From Auritidibacter ignavus (GTDB taxonomy: Bacteria > Actinomycetota > Actinomycetes > Actinomycetales > Micrococcaceae), in assembly GCF_003703835.1 (NCBI RefSeq), contig NZ_RDQR01000011.1, forward strand, positions 19,141 through 83,140: DNA of 64,000 nt, written 5' to 3'. Under the pieces are notes generated by a model, which was not told the origin of the DNA, did not search any database, and saw only the letters and a program-made list of their open reading frames with translations. A program made the position numbers and the translations under genes. Shown here piece by piece: positions 18,947 to 28,104 of this stretch (position 1 is the stretch's first letter; each line of letters opens with the position of its first letter).

Positions 18947-21841
18947 ATGAGAGCTTTGAAGAAACTGTTTTCCTTCCGCGCGGTCGGTGGATTGTTGACG
19001 CTGGCTTTGGTTGGGGGCGGTATCGCCACAGCTGTTGTTCCAGCTGTTGGGGCCCCTGAAGATCAACTTATTACTAGTGGAACGACTGAATGGCGTTATC
19101 TTGATGACGGCACTGATCCTGCTGATGGTCTGCCTGGTCGCACCGATTGGACTCTGGCTGAGTTTGATGACAGTCAGTGGAAGACCGGCGCCGGGAGTTT
19201 TGGTGCGAAGAAAGGCGAGAAAGCAGAGCTGTCTGGTGGGTATACTCCGGATAACCTGCTGAACCAGTACAAAGAGGGTACCGGAGAGAACCATGAAGCG
19301 TTTTTCTTCCGTACCACCATCGATGTTGACGCTGCTGAGCTGGAAGGCGATAAGCAGCTGGCCGGTGAAGTGATCTACGATGACGCGGCAACTGTCTTCG
19401 TTAACGGAGAAAAAGTTGCTGGTTTCGACGATGCTGGCATTCAGTATGCGGCTGATGGCGAAGGACGCAACCTGGTTTATGGTGGCTCTAACGCTGGTGC
19501 TCCGAAGACCGGCCAGATCGAGGTCGATGCAGATATCCTCAAGCCCGGGGAGAACACTATTGCGGTTCAATTGCACCAGGGGCGGGCCGCCAGCTCTGAT
19601 ATTTACTTGGATATGACCAAGCTGAGCCTCACTGGTGGGGGCCAGGACTCACCGAATCAGGCCAAGCATTCCTTGCTCCTGGGCGTCGGCTCCGACCCCA
19701 GTGAGCGCTACATCTCCTGGTTCACCGCCACTGGTGTTCATGAAGTCGTGCAGATCGCAGCTGGTGAGCACGCTGAGATGCCGAGTGAGGCCCAGACAGT
19801 TCAGGCAGTCACGCGCGGGACGAGTGCTGTTGAGGGTGAAGATTTTGTTCACGCTACCCTGACCGGTCTGACCCCGGGTGTTTATTCCTATCGTGTTGGT
19901 TCCGAGGAAGGTGGCTGGACTGATATTGAGCAGTTCCGCGTCTACGAGGACACCTTGGAGCACCAGTTCACCTTCATGGGCGACGCTCAGATCGGAGCGT
20001 CTGGCAATATTGAAAGGGATGGCATTGGTTGGCAGACCACCTTGGATGCTGCCAACGAAATGTTCCCCGAGGCCCAATTCATGTACTCGGCCGGTGACCA
20101 GGTGCAGACCTACGCTGGGGATTCGGCCGAGTACCGGTCTTATCTGGCTCCGAAGCAGATGCGTACTCAGGTTTCTGCGCAGACTCTGGGTAACCACGAC
20201 TTCAACCGCAACCAGATTCAGAAGCTCTACGGTGAGCACTTCCACCAGCCCAACCTGTGGGAAGGCGACCCGACCGAGGGCACCTACTGGTTCAAGTACA
20301 ACGGCGTATTGCATCTGAACATCAGCACCGAATATCCGCTGAATGATGGTAGCTACGATGCCTTGCGGGCTTATCTGCAGAATGTCATTGCTGAAGAGTC
20401 TCACGACACTCACTGGACCGTGCTGACCTTCCACCGCTCGATCTACTCCTCCGGAGCTACCCACTCGCAGACGATCACCACCCGGCGCCTCCGTGAAGGC
20501 ATCTCCCCGATCGTCAAGGACCTTGATATCGACCTGGTGCTGGCTGGTCATGACCACAGCTACACCCGTACTCACCTGATGGACGGTACCACCCCGATCG
20601 TCCCCGAGGACGCCGAGGCTAACGCTGAGACGTTCGCAGCGACCCCCGTCAATGACCCGAACGTCGACCACGACGTTGTCTACCCTCAAGATGGTCAGGT
20701 GCTGTACATCACCGCGAACTCGTCCTCCGGTTCAAAGTACTACAGCCTTGTACCGTCTAGCTGGACCCCGTGGAAGCACACCAATAACCAGAACTACACT
20801 CCACAGTTCACCAACGTGGACGTCAAGGAGTGCTCGCTGACCATGACCACGCTCACTAACACGGGTGAGCAGGTCGATAAGGTCGAGCTGGTCAAGGACA
20901 AACTGGCTCCGGAGATAGTTCATCCCGGTGACACCTCGATTCAGGTCGGGGCTGACTTCGATCCGCTGGCCGGCGTTGAGGTTTCCGACGGTTGCGATGC
21001 CGTTGCCGTTGAAGACGTCACCGTCACCGGTGAAGTCGATACCGCCGTACCCGGAGAATACGAGCTGACCTACACCCTTGTGGATGCTTCCGGGAACGAA
21101 CGGGCCGTGACTCGTACCGTGACCGTAATTGAAGGTCAAGCCCCAGGCGAAGACCCGACTGAGGTTCCGACTGAGGTTCCGACGGATGGTCCGACTGAGG
21201 TTCCCACGGAGGATCCAACTGAGGTTCCGACGGACGAGCCAAGTGAGGAGCCGACGGAAGGTACCCAGGAGCCTACTGAGGGTGCAACTGAGGAGCCGAC
21301 GGAAGGTACCCAGGAGCCTACTGAGGGTGCAACTGAGGAGCCGACGGAAGGTACCCAGGAGCCTACTGAGGGTGCAACTGAGGAGCCGACGGAAGGTACC
21401 CAGGAGCCTACTGAGGGTGCAACTGAGGAGCCGACGGAAGGTACCCAGGAGCCTACTGAGGGTGCAACTGAGGAGCCGACGGAAGGTACCCAGGAGCCTA
21501 CTGAGGGTGCAACTGAGGAGCCGACGGAAGGTACCCAGGAGCCTACTGAGGGCGCAACTGAGGAGCCGACGGAAGGTAGCACCCAGGAGCCCACTGAGGG
21601 TGCAACTGAGGAGCCGACCGACGACACTAGTCAGAAGGCCAGCGAGGATGCTTCTGCGACAGAGTCGACAGAGCCTGAGTCCAGCGAAGCTGGTCAGGAC
21701 GCCGAGCAACCCGGTCAGCAAGACCGTGATGGTGATCTGGCCAGCACCGGTACGATGGCCTTGGCTATCGGCGTGGCAGCTGCTGTGCTGATTGCTCTGG
21801 GTCTACTGCTGACCATCACCCGACGGAAGCGTCACAGCTAA
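18947..21841 (+). CDS. Cell-wall-anchored purple-acid-phosphatase-like metallophosphoesterase
   Basis: Secreted protein of 964 aa. It has a signal peptide (about 1-35), a beta-rich N-terminal region, a fibronectin-like PAP N-domain (about 240-335), and a calcineurin-type phosphoesterase domain with metal motifs FMGDAQIG, GDQVQ, GNHDFNRN, FHRS and AGHDHSY. A bacterial Ig-like domain follows (about 650-725). The wall spacer is eight tandem 15-residue repeats rich in Glu, Pro and Thr, then LASTG, a hydrophobic helix and RRKRH. It should act on external phosphoesters. The ATG has only a weak ribosome site. The paralogous wall-anchor ends of the neighbours suggest the same sortase. Confidence 0.85.
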   Translation: MRALKKLFSFRAVGGLLTLALVGGGIATAVVPAVGAPEDQLITSGTTEWRYLDDGTDPADGLPGRTDWTLAEFDDSQWKTGAGSFGAKKGEKAELSGGYTPDNLLNQYKEGTGENHEAFFFRTTIDVDAAELEGDKQLAGEVIYDDAATVFVNGEKVAGFDDAGIQYAADGEGRNLVYGGSNAGAPKTGQIEVDADILKPGENTIAVQLHQGRAASSDIYLDMTKLSLTGGGQDSPNQAKHSLLLGVGSDPSERYISWFTATGVHEVVQIAAGEHAEMPSEAQTVQAVTRGTSAVEGEDFVHATLTGLTPGVYSYRVGSEEGGWTDIEQFRVYEDTLEHQFTFMGDAQIGASGNIERDGIGWQTTLDAANEMFPEAQFMYSAGDQVQTYAGDSAEYRSYLAPKQMRTQVSAQTLGNHDFNRNQIQKLYGEHFHQPNLWEGDPTEGTYWFKYNGVLHLNISTEYPLNDGSYDALRAYLQNVIAEESHDTHWTVLTFHRSIYSSGATHSQTITTRRLREGISPIVKDLDIDLVLAGHDHSYTRTHLMDGTTPIVPEDAEANAETFAATPVNDPNVDHDVVYPQDGQVLYITANSSSGSKYYSLVPSSWTPWKHTNNQNYTPQFTNVDVKECSLTMTTLTNTGEQVDKVELVKDKLAPEIVHPGDTSIQVGADFDPLAGVEVSDGCDAVAVEDVTVTGEVDTAVPGEYELTYTLVDASGNERAVTRTVTVIEGQAPGEDPTEVPTEVPTDGPTEVPTEDPTEVPTDEPSEEPTEGTQEPTEGATEEPTEGTQEPTEGATEEPTEGTQEPTEGATEEPTEGTQEPTEGATEEPTEGTQEPTEGATEEPTEGTQEPTEGATEEPTEGTQEPTEGATEEPTEGSTQEPTEGATEEPTDDTSQKASEDASATESTEPESSEAGQDAEQPGQQDRDGDLASTGTMALAIGVAAAVLIALGLLLTITRRKRHS
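21245..21607 (+). repeat. Eight tandem 45-bp repeats in the phosphatase wall spacer
   Basis: Seven units of 45 bp and an eighth of 48 bp follow each other without gaps and encode the 15-residue unit EEPTEGTQEPTEGAT. The DNA is almost identical between units; the seventh has one silent change (GGCGCA) and the eighth an extra serine codon. This is the pattern of recent slippage expansion, so copy number probably varies between strains. Confidence 0.92.
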
Positions 21842-21866
21842 GAGTTGACCGACATAACCACAACAG

Positions 21867-21902
21867 TTCGGTGGCGAACTCACTGACGGGTTCGCCACCG
21901 AA
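21867..21902 (+). terminator. Hairpin after the surface phosphatase gene
   Basis: A perfect 12-bp stem (TTCGGTGGCGAA with TTCGCCACCGAA) encloses a 12-base loop, 25 bases after the stop codon. Its sequence resembles the hairpin after the adhesin-like gene. Confidence 0.75.
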
Positions 21903-22013
21903 TTGCGTTCCGGTGGAGGTTTCGACGGTGTTAATCTTGGGGTCACCGGCGGTTCTCGTGTATCTGCTCTACTACTGGTGGTCACTTCATCACTCATGAG
22001 AGGAAATCTGCCG

Positions 22014-25000
22014 ATGTTCTCTGCGCGCAAGCGTGTCCTGGCGACCATCTTGCTGGCGCCTCTGACCGGTGCCGGCTTGGTGCTAGCTCCCTTCACAGCC
22101 ACCGCTGAAACTCTTGAACAACCATCCGCCGAGGTGGCCCAGTCCGAGGTCACGGTGGTGATTAATGAAGTCGTGTCGAAGGGTGGAGACCCTGGCGACT
22201 GGGTGGAGTTCTACAACTACGGTACTGAGGATGTCGATCTGTCGGGCTACGTTCTGAAAGACGATGACGACAGCCACTCCTATGTCTTCCCGGAGAACAC
22301 GGTGATTCCGGCTGGGGGATACCTGGTCATCGACGAGAAAACCGCTGATAACCCAGGATTTGATTTCGGGCTCGGCGGAAAAGATCAGGTACGCCTGTTC
22401 GCACCCGATGGCACCACCCTGGTGGATTCGGTGTCCTGGGATACCCACGCCAATGGTAGCTATAGTCGCAACGCTGACGGTGACGTGGTCGAAACCGCCA
22501 ACCCCACCAAGGGCGCTGCTAACGACTTCGGTTCCGAGGATACCGCTCCTGGAAACGACCGGTCTGTGGTGATCAACGAAGTCGTTTACGACGACATCGA
22601 AGGTTACGAAGACTCCATCGAGCTCTACAACACGTCCGAGACCGAGGTGGACCTGACCGGCTACAGTGTCCACGACGACAAAGATCGTCCCGGCGAAGGT
22701 GACTTGAAAGGTTCCTTGGCCCCCGGCGAGTTCCTGGTGCTCACCAAAGACAAGGACTTTTCCTTCGGTCTGGGGAAGGGCGACTCGGTTTCCCTCCGTG
22801 ATGCGTCTGACGCCGAAATTGATCGCCTCGACTACGAGGCCACCAGCCCGATTGCTAACTTCTCTCGGTGCCCGGACGGCACTGGCGAGTTCCAGCACGG
22901 TACCAAGACCACGCTGGGTGCACCCAATAATTGCGAACCAGTTGCCGAGATTCCGACCCCAGGCGAGCTGGTGCTCAACGAGATTGATTCCTCCCCGGCT
23001 GACTGGCTGGAATTCTTGAATCCCGGTGATGAAGAGATCGACATTTCCGGTGTGGAAATTCGAGACAACTCCGATGACCACCGCTTCCGCTTCCCGCAGG
23101 ACACCACGTTGGGCGCGGGTGAATACCTGATCGTCGACAGCAAGACCACCGGTGAGGTCTACAACGATACTGCCGATATCTGGGAAGAGGGCACCTTTGA
23201 GGCAGCGATCGGTATTGGATCCGGAGACAGCATCCGCGTCTACGATGCCGAGACAGGTGAACTGACGACCGAATACAGCTGGAGTAACCACCCGGCCATT
23301 GATGGCGATGAACAAGCTGCCACCTGGGCACGGTGCCCCAATGCGACCGGACCCTTCGGGCTGGGTTATGCCACCCCGGGTGAAGCCAACAAATGCGCTC
23401 AGCCGGCCGTGGTGATCAACGAAATTGAATCCAATGGTGACGCCACCGACTGGGTGGAGGTCAGCAACGTCTCCGAGTCCGAGGTCAACATCTCCGGCTG
23501 GACGCTGATGGATAACGACCCCATCGGTCACGCCAACGACACCACGCCACTGCCCGAGGGCACCACGCTGGCTCCCGGTGAGCTGTTCGTCTTCGACCAG
23601 GGTGAGCACTTCGACTTCGGCCTGGGCTCCGACGACACCGCAACCATCCGCGATGCCGCCGGCAACACCGTCGACGAGCACTCTTGGACCCAGCACGCCG
23701 AGGGCGTACTGGCCCGTTGCGATGGTGAACTGATCGACGTCCCGGTTTCCACCAAGGGTCAGCCCAACGCCTGCGGTAACCCCGTGGTGCTCAACGAAGT
23801 TGAATCCTCCGACGCCGATGGTGGCGAAGACTGGATCGAACTCTACAACCCCACGGCTGAGAAGCTGGATGTCTCCGGCCTGGGCGTGATGGACGACAAA
23901 GAGCGTGACTACACCATCGCCGAGGGCACCATTATCGAGCCCGAGAGCTACCTGGTGATCGACAACCTGGACTTCGGTCTCGGTGGCGATGACGAGGTGC
24001 GCATCTTTGACGGCGAGCGGTTGATTCAGTCGACCAGCTGGAGCTCTCACGCTGAGCAGACCTGGGGTCGCTGCCCGGATGCTACCGGTGAATTCGCCAA
24101 CACTCAGAAGCCCACCCCCGGCGCGGTCAACCAGTGCCACGGCATCCCGAATGTCATTGAATGGCCCGGCGACCCGAATCCGCGTGTGATTGATGAGGAA
24201 CCGATGTTCTTGACCGACTCCTCCGGTCTGGATTTTGCTGATGGTCACCTGTGGGCCGTAGATAACGGCACCGGCATCTTCTGGAAGCTGGTTGCCCACC
24301 AGGACGGCTCCGTGGAATACGCCGAAGGATGGGAAAACGGCAAGCGTGCCCGGTTTATCCAGGATGCTGACAACCCGGAGGCCGCTGGCCCAGATGCGGA
24401 AGGCATCACCGTTGACGGCGACGGCATGGTTTACATTGCCTCCGAGCGTGACAATAGCGATAAAGGGACCAACTACAACACCATCCTGCAGGTTGATCCC
24501 AACGAGCCCGGCCCCGATGTGGTCGCCAGTGCTCAGTGGGATCTGACCGACCTGTTGCCCAGTGTCAATGCCAACCTGGGCATTGAAGCTGTCGAATGGA
24601 TCTCCAACGACGCTGTGAAGGACAAGATCGTTGATCTCTCCCAGGCTGAAGACGGATCGGTGCTCTACGATCCGGCAAACCACCCGAACGCTATCGCCAA
24701 CGGGCTGTTCTTCACCGCTTTGGAGAACGACGGCAAGCTGTATGCTTTCGTTCTGGAACCGGAAGGCAAGGCTACTTTGGTGACGGTCATTGATCCTCAG
24801 ATCGGTGGCGCGATGGGACTGCACTACGACGTGGATACCGATACGCTGTGGGTTGCTGCTGATGACGGATACCAAGGCACTCACGCCAAGGTGACCTTCA
24901 ATGGCACCGACACTCCGGAGGTGGTTCACGTCCAGCGTCCGGCTGGTATGGAGAACCTCAACAACGAGGGCTTCGCCATCTCCACCATGGACTACTGCGT

Positions 25001-25517
25001 TGACGGTGAACGTCCGGTCTGGTGGTTCGCCGATGGGTTCGAGTCCGGTTCATTGCGCGCTGGCACCCTGAAGTGCGGTGCCCCGGATGACGAACCAACT
25101 GAGGAGCCGACGGACGAACCGACTGAGAACCCGACCGGTGGTCCGACGGACGAACCGACGGAAGAACCAACTGAGGAGCCGACGGACGAACCGACTGAGA
25201 ACCCGACCGGTGGTCCGACGGACGATCCGACTGAGGAGCCGACGGACGAACCGACTGAGAACCCGACCGGTGGTCCGACGGACGATCCAACTGAAGAGCC
25301 GACGGACGAACCGACTGAGTCTGACCAGCCCGGTCAAAAGCAACCGGAGGGCGACGACAGCGTCCCGGCCGCAGGCCAGGATGGAGAGGACGGTAGCTCT
25401 CAGGATGGTCTGGCTGCGACCGGTGCGGTGGGTATTCCGCTCGGGGTTGTCGGTATCGTCTTGCTCCTGCTGGGCGCATTCATGGCGATTCGACAGAACC
25501 GCCGGATGCTGAACTAA
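22014..25517 (+). CDS. Wall-anchored lamin-tail-domain protein with a phytase-like propeller
   Basis: Secreted protein of about 1,167 aa. The ATG at 22014 follows AGAGGAAA. A signal peptide (about 1-32) precedes five lamin-tail domains, each beginning with a variant of VVINEV and containing W(V/I)E(L/F)YN and a later GLG motif; they cover about residues 45-710. A domain of about 300 residues follows with DSSGLDFADG, PDAEGITVDGDG and NNEGFAI, resembling esterase-like phytase or SdiA-regulated beta-propellers. The end has 20-residue Thr-Pro-Glu-Asp repeats, LAATG, a hydrophobic helix and a short basic tail. Lamin-tail domains are often found with extracellular nucleases and phosphoesterases. 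Catalytic activity is inferred. Confidence 0.75.
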   Translation: MFSARKRVLATILLAPLTGAGLVLAPFTATAETLEQPSAEVAQSEVTVVINEVVSKGGDPGDWVEFYNYGTEDVDLSGYVLKDDDDSHSYVFPENTVIPAGGYLVIDEKTADNPGFDFGLGGKDQVRLFAPDGTTLVDSVSWDTHANGSYSRNADGDVVETANPTKGAANDFGSEDTAPGNDRSVVINEVVYDDIEGYEDSIELYNTSETEVDLTGYSVHDDKDRPGEGDLKGSLAPGEFLVLTKDKDFSFGLGKGDSVSLRDASDAEIDRLDYEATSPIANFSRCPDGTGEFQHGTKTTLGAPNNCEPVAEIPTPGELVLNEIDSSPADWLEFLNPGDEEIDISGVEIRDNSDDHRFRFPQDTTLGAGEYLIVDSKTTGEVYNDTADIWEEGTFEAAIGIGSGDSIRVYDAETGELTTEYSWSNHPAIDGDEQAATWARCPNATGPFGLGYATPGEANKCAQPAVVINEIESNGDATDWVEVSNVSESEVNISGWTLMDNDPIGHANDTTPLPEGTTLAPGELFVFDQGEHFDFGLGSDDTATIRDAAGNTVDEHSWTQHAEGVLARCDGELIDVPVSTKGQPNACGNPVVLNEVESSDADGGEDWIELYNPTAEKLDVSGLGVMDDKERDYTIAEGTIIEPESYLVIDNLDFGLGGDDEVRIFDGERLIQSTSWSSHAEQTWGRCPDATGEFANTQKPTPGAVNQCHGIPNVIEWPGDPNPRVIDEEPMFLTDSSGLDFADGHLWAVDNGTGIFWKLVAHQDGSVEYAEGWENGKRARFIQDADNPEAAGPDAEGITVDGDGMVYIASERDNSDKGTNYNTILQVDPNEPGPDVVASAQWDLTDLLPSVNANLGIEAVEWISNDAVKDKIVDLSQAEDGSVLYDPANHPNAIANGLFFTALENDGKLYAFVLEPEGKATLVTVIDPQIGGAMGLHYDVDTDTLWVAADDGYQGTHAKVTFNGTDTPEVVHVQRPAGMENLNNEGFAISTMDYCVDGERPVWWFADGFESGSLRAGTLKCGAPDDEPTEEPTDEPTENPTGGPTDEPTEEPTEEPTDEPTENPTGGPTDDPTEEPTDEPTENPTGGPTDDPTEEPTDEPTESDQPGQKQPEGDDSVPAAGQDGEDGSSQDGLAATGAVGIPLGVVGIVLLLLGAFMAIRQNRRMLN
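25096..25320 (+). repeat. 60-bp tandem repeats in the wall spacer of the lamin-tail protein
   Basis: About three and a half units encode the 20-residue pattern EEPTDEPTENPTGGPTDDPT, with small variations such as DEPT for DDPT. They form the wall-spanning segment before the LAATG sortase signal. Confidence 0.8.
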
Positions 25518-26842
25518 CTCTCCCAGCGCTGCTGCTCGCGCGCGTGGGTCTCAAGGTAGGCACCTGGAGAAAACTTCTCGTCGTAGAAGTCAGTATCCAG
25601 GTGCTGAGCCTGGAGATAGTTCATAATCCACACTGACGGAACCGTGCCGGGGAATTTCCCGAAGGTCTCGTCGATATATTCGGCCTGGATCGAGATCAAC
25701 TCGATAAACTCCTCGTCGAACGGTGCTGCTGCTGAACGCACGCGTGGCGTGTCCTTCCAGGGCCCCGGTGTGTCCGGGTGGAATGGTCCGCCGACCCCAA
25801 ACTTCCGCTCCGCCAGAGCATGCACGGCCTGAGTCATCGAGCCGAAATGCGGGCGGGTGAAGGACTCGAATACACCCTCACGTCCGGTGGGGTTCGGGAT
25901 CGCCCAGCGCTCATCCTGGTCGTAGCGGAAGCTCAGTCCCGGCACCTCTGCTTCACCGGATGCACCCAGCACCGAGAGCCGGTCGATCCCGTCAAAGCTC
26001 CACCCGCCGAGTCCGATGGCCCCCAATGCCAGATGTCCAACATAACTGGATGTCATCAGCTCGGCACTGGCTTCAGCCAGTGAGTACTGCTCGACGAAGC
26101 TCAGCGGTTGTGGGTCGTCGAAGTGGTCCAGCCGGTGCTCGAATTTCTCCAATCCGGGAATCGGACGATCGTTGATGTCGTCGAAGAGCACGTATCCGTT
26201 CTGGGAGAAGAAGGCGATGTTCAGTAGCGTCTGTTGGGCTAAGTCCGCGACCGGAATCACCAACAGTGAGCCCGGCCAGTTGCCAATCCAGGTGTTATGC
26301 CCCTCGAAATAGGGTTGTTTGCGAGGTAAATACAGTCGCTCGTCGTTGAGCTTGACCGCCCGAGCTAACACCGCGTTGAGTGTCGCTTCGACCTGGTCGG
26401 TCTCGGCGGGGCTCGCGCCTTCCCAGCTGTGCTCCAGCGGCTGATCGCGGGTGGGCAGATAGTAGGTGCCGGAGTCATCGGTGAAGAAGAACTGGGTGGT
26501 GTGAAACCCGGCTGCTGAGGGGAAAGTTCGGCCGATAGCCGAGCCACTGTAGTTGGGAAACTGGGGCTGGTAGCCGGGGTGTCGAGTAATGCCGAAGTGC
26601 CAACCGGTTTGACCGGTTACGGTGGCTAAAACCAACGCCCGTTGGAGATTGGTCAGGGGACGAGACGCCTGCGAGGAGGTGTAGGCTAATACCCCGTCCG
26701 GGATCTCACCGCCGACCGGAAACCGCCGAGATCGGCGACCGATGATCGCCTCATACAGCGGGAACTCCGCAAGTTCGGCCAGAGCCGTGCGTTCGTGATC
26801 GGATAAGGAAATCGACTGCAGGCCATTATCAAAAACCGTCAT
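25514..26842 (-). CDS. Protein of unknown function, nitroreductase-like N-terminal motif
   Basis: Soluble protein of 442 aa that I do not recognise with confidence. The segment EAIIGRRSRRF near residue 32 resembles the flavin-phosphate-binding start of nitroreductases, and the rest (FPSAAGFHTTQFFFTDDSG, GALGLGGWSFDG-like stretches) would suit an FMN-binding fold with extra domains. There is no signal peptide or membrane segment. Its stop overlaps the stop of the convergent lamin-tail gene by four bases. A palindromic site sits upstream, 92 bases after an alcohol dehydrogenase gene on the same strand, so it may have its own promoter. Confidence 0.6.
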   Translation of the reverse strand: MTVFDNGLQSISLSDHERTALAELAEFPLYEAIIGRRSRRFPVGGEIPDGVLAYTSSQASRPLTNLQRALVLATVTGQTGWHFGITRHPGYQPQFPNYSGSAIGRTFPSAAGFHTTQFFFTDDSGTYYLPTRDQPLEHSWEGASPAETDQVEATLNAVLARAVKLNDERLYLPRKQPYFEGHNTWIGNWPGSLLVIPVADLAQQTLLNIAFFSQNGYVLFDDINDRPIPGLEKFEHRLDHFDDPQPLSFVEQYSLAEASAELMTSSYVGHLALGAIGLGGWSFDGIDRLSVLGASGEAEVPGLSFRYDQDERWAIPNPTGREGVFESFTRPHFGSMTQAVHALAERKFGVGGPFHPDTPGPWKDTPRVRSAAAPFDEEFIELISIQAEYIDETFGKFPGTVPSVWIMNYLQAQHLDTDFYDEKFSPGAYLETHAREQQRWES

Positions 26843-26884
26843 GGTGCTCCTTTGAGTGTGTCAGCAGGTCCGGTCAGTGATGCC

Positions 26885-26905
26885 TGTATCGTAACGACGG
26901 ATACA
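26885..26905. promoter_or_regulatory. Candidate operator upstream of the unknown gene
   Basis: A 21-base imperfect palindrome has arms TGTATC and GATACA around a 9-base centre, about 43 bases upstream of the start at 26842. Its size and symmetry suit a TetR- or GntR-type repressor. No such regulator is adjacent. Confidence 0.4.
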
Positions 26906-26934
26906 CCATGGCAGAAGGGTGTTGTCACGAACTG

Positions 26935-28077
26935 TCACATCGCCCTGGTGTGTTCACCGCCGATCTGCACCACGCCACGACCTCGAATCTTCCGGTTCGC
27001 CAGGTCCTGATACGCCTGATCGATCTGGTCAAAGCGGTAACGGTTGGTGATCAGTTTCGAGAACTCAAGTGCGCCGGTAGCCGCCAGCTCGATGACCTTC
27101 GGCATCGTCTGGGCCGGAGGAGCGCCGAAGCAGCCACGAATCTGGATCTTGCGACGGACCAGCTTGGTGATTTCGACCTCCAAGAGATGACCGGCCGGGG
27201 CAATACCTGCTAACACCACGCGACCGCCGTCATCCACCAGATCCACGGCCTGCTTGGTGGTGGCGGTCGAACCCAGCGCCTCAAACACCACCGTGGCGCC
27301 GTGTCCCAGCAACTGGGCCACCACGGTGGCTGGATCAGCTACGGTGGAATTGATAGTCGCAGTGGCACCCAGCTGTCGAGCGAGAGCAAGCTTCTCGTCG
27401 TCAATATCCACAGCAATGATGTTGGTCGCCCCGGCCACCCGGGCAAGATGAATAATGCTCAAACCGATCCCACCGGCAGCAACCACTACCACGTCATCGC
27501 CGGGTCCCACCTCGCCGACGTGGTAGACCGCACCGTAGCCGGTGAAGATGCTGCACCCGAGGATCGCGGCGTCGGGAAGTGACACCTCATCCGGGAGCGG
27601 GAAGACCGCATTGACCGGCACCACCGCGCGGTCGGCATGACCCGACATGGAATACATGGCCACCTGAGAGCCGTCGGGGCGGTGGAGCCGGGTGGTCCCA
27701 TCCAGGAGGCGACCGTTGAGTCGGTTCTGTGTGAAGAACACCTCGCAGAGTTCGGAGATGCCGCGCTCGCAGTGTCGGCACCGGCCACACGGCATGATGA
27801 AGCTACAGGCGACCCGGTCCCCAGGTTTCACGCGAGTCACCCGGTCTCCCACCTGCAGGACCACCCCGGAAATCTCGTGTCCTAACACCGCCGGGCGAGG
27901 GAATGCCACCTCGTCTTTGAGCACGTGCAAATCGGTATGGCAAACACCGCAAGCGGCCACCTCGACCAGCACCTCATCAGCTCGGGGTGCATCCAGTGAC
28001 AGCACTTCGGGATGCAAACGAGGTTCACGGTCCTGGAGGACGAAAGTTCGTGCAGATGCCGGTGGGGTAGCGGTCAT
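26935..28077 (-). CDS. Zinc-dependent alcohol dehydrogenase, NDMA/aryl-alcohol type
   Basis: MDR dehydrogenase of 380 aa. The catalytic zinc residues lie in CGVCHTD and GHEISG, the structural zinc cysteines in CGRCRHCERGISELC, and the cofactor fold has AAGGIGLSIIH. Length and the insertion after the structural zinc site resemble the AdhB/AdhD-like group of actinobacterial alcohol dehydrogenases. It begins 27 bases after mmsB on the same strand, so the two are probably co-transcribed. Its GC content is higher than that of mmsB, and the composition break falls near this junction. The substrate is not defined. Confidence 0.8.
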   Translation of the reverse strand: MTATPPASARTFVLQDREPRLHPEVLSLDAPRADEVLVEVAACGVCHTDLHVLKDEVAFPRPAVLGHEISGVVLQVGDRVTRVKPGDRVACSFIMPCGRCRHCERGISELCEVFFTQNRLNGRLLDGTTRLHRPDGSQVAMYSMSGHADRAVVPVNAVFPLPDEVSLPDAAILGCSIFTGYGAVYHVGEVGPGDDVVVVAAGGIGLSIIHLARVAGATNIIAVDIDDEKLALARQLGATATINSTVADPATVVAQLLGHGATVVFEALGSTATTKQAVDLVDDGGRVVLAGIAPAGHLLEVEITKLVRRKIQIRGCFGAPPAQTMPKVIELAATGALEFSKLITNRYRFDQIDQAYQDLANRKIRGRGVVQIGGEHTRAM

Positions 28078-28104
28078 GGCAATCTCCGTGTTGGTAGAAG
28101 CGAT

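Noticed and set aside
21245..21607. CRISPR array
   Set aside because: The units are directly adjacent with no spacers and form an in-frame protein repeat.
21136..21627. Open frames on the minus strand across the 45-bp repeats
   Set aside because: They encode only low-complexity repeats and exist because the 45-bp unit has no stop in several frames.
22083..24929. Open frame of 948 codons on the minus strand opposite the lamin-tail gene
   Set aside because: The plus-strand frame has a signal peptide, five repeated domains and a sortase signal. The minus-strand frame has no ribosome site or family features and is a by-product of codon bias.
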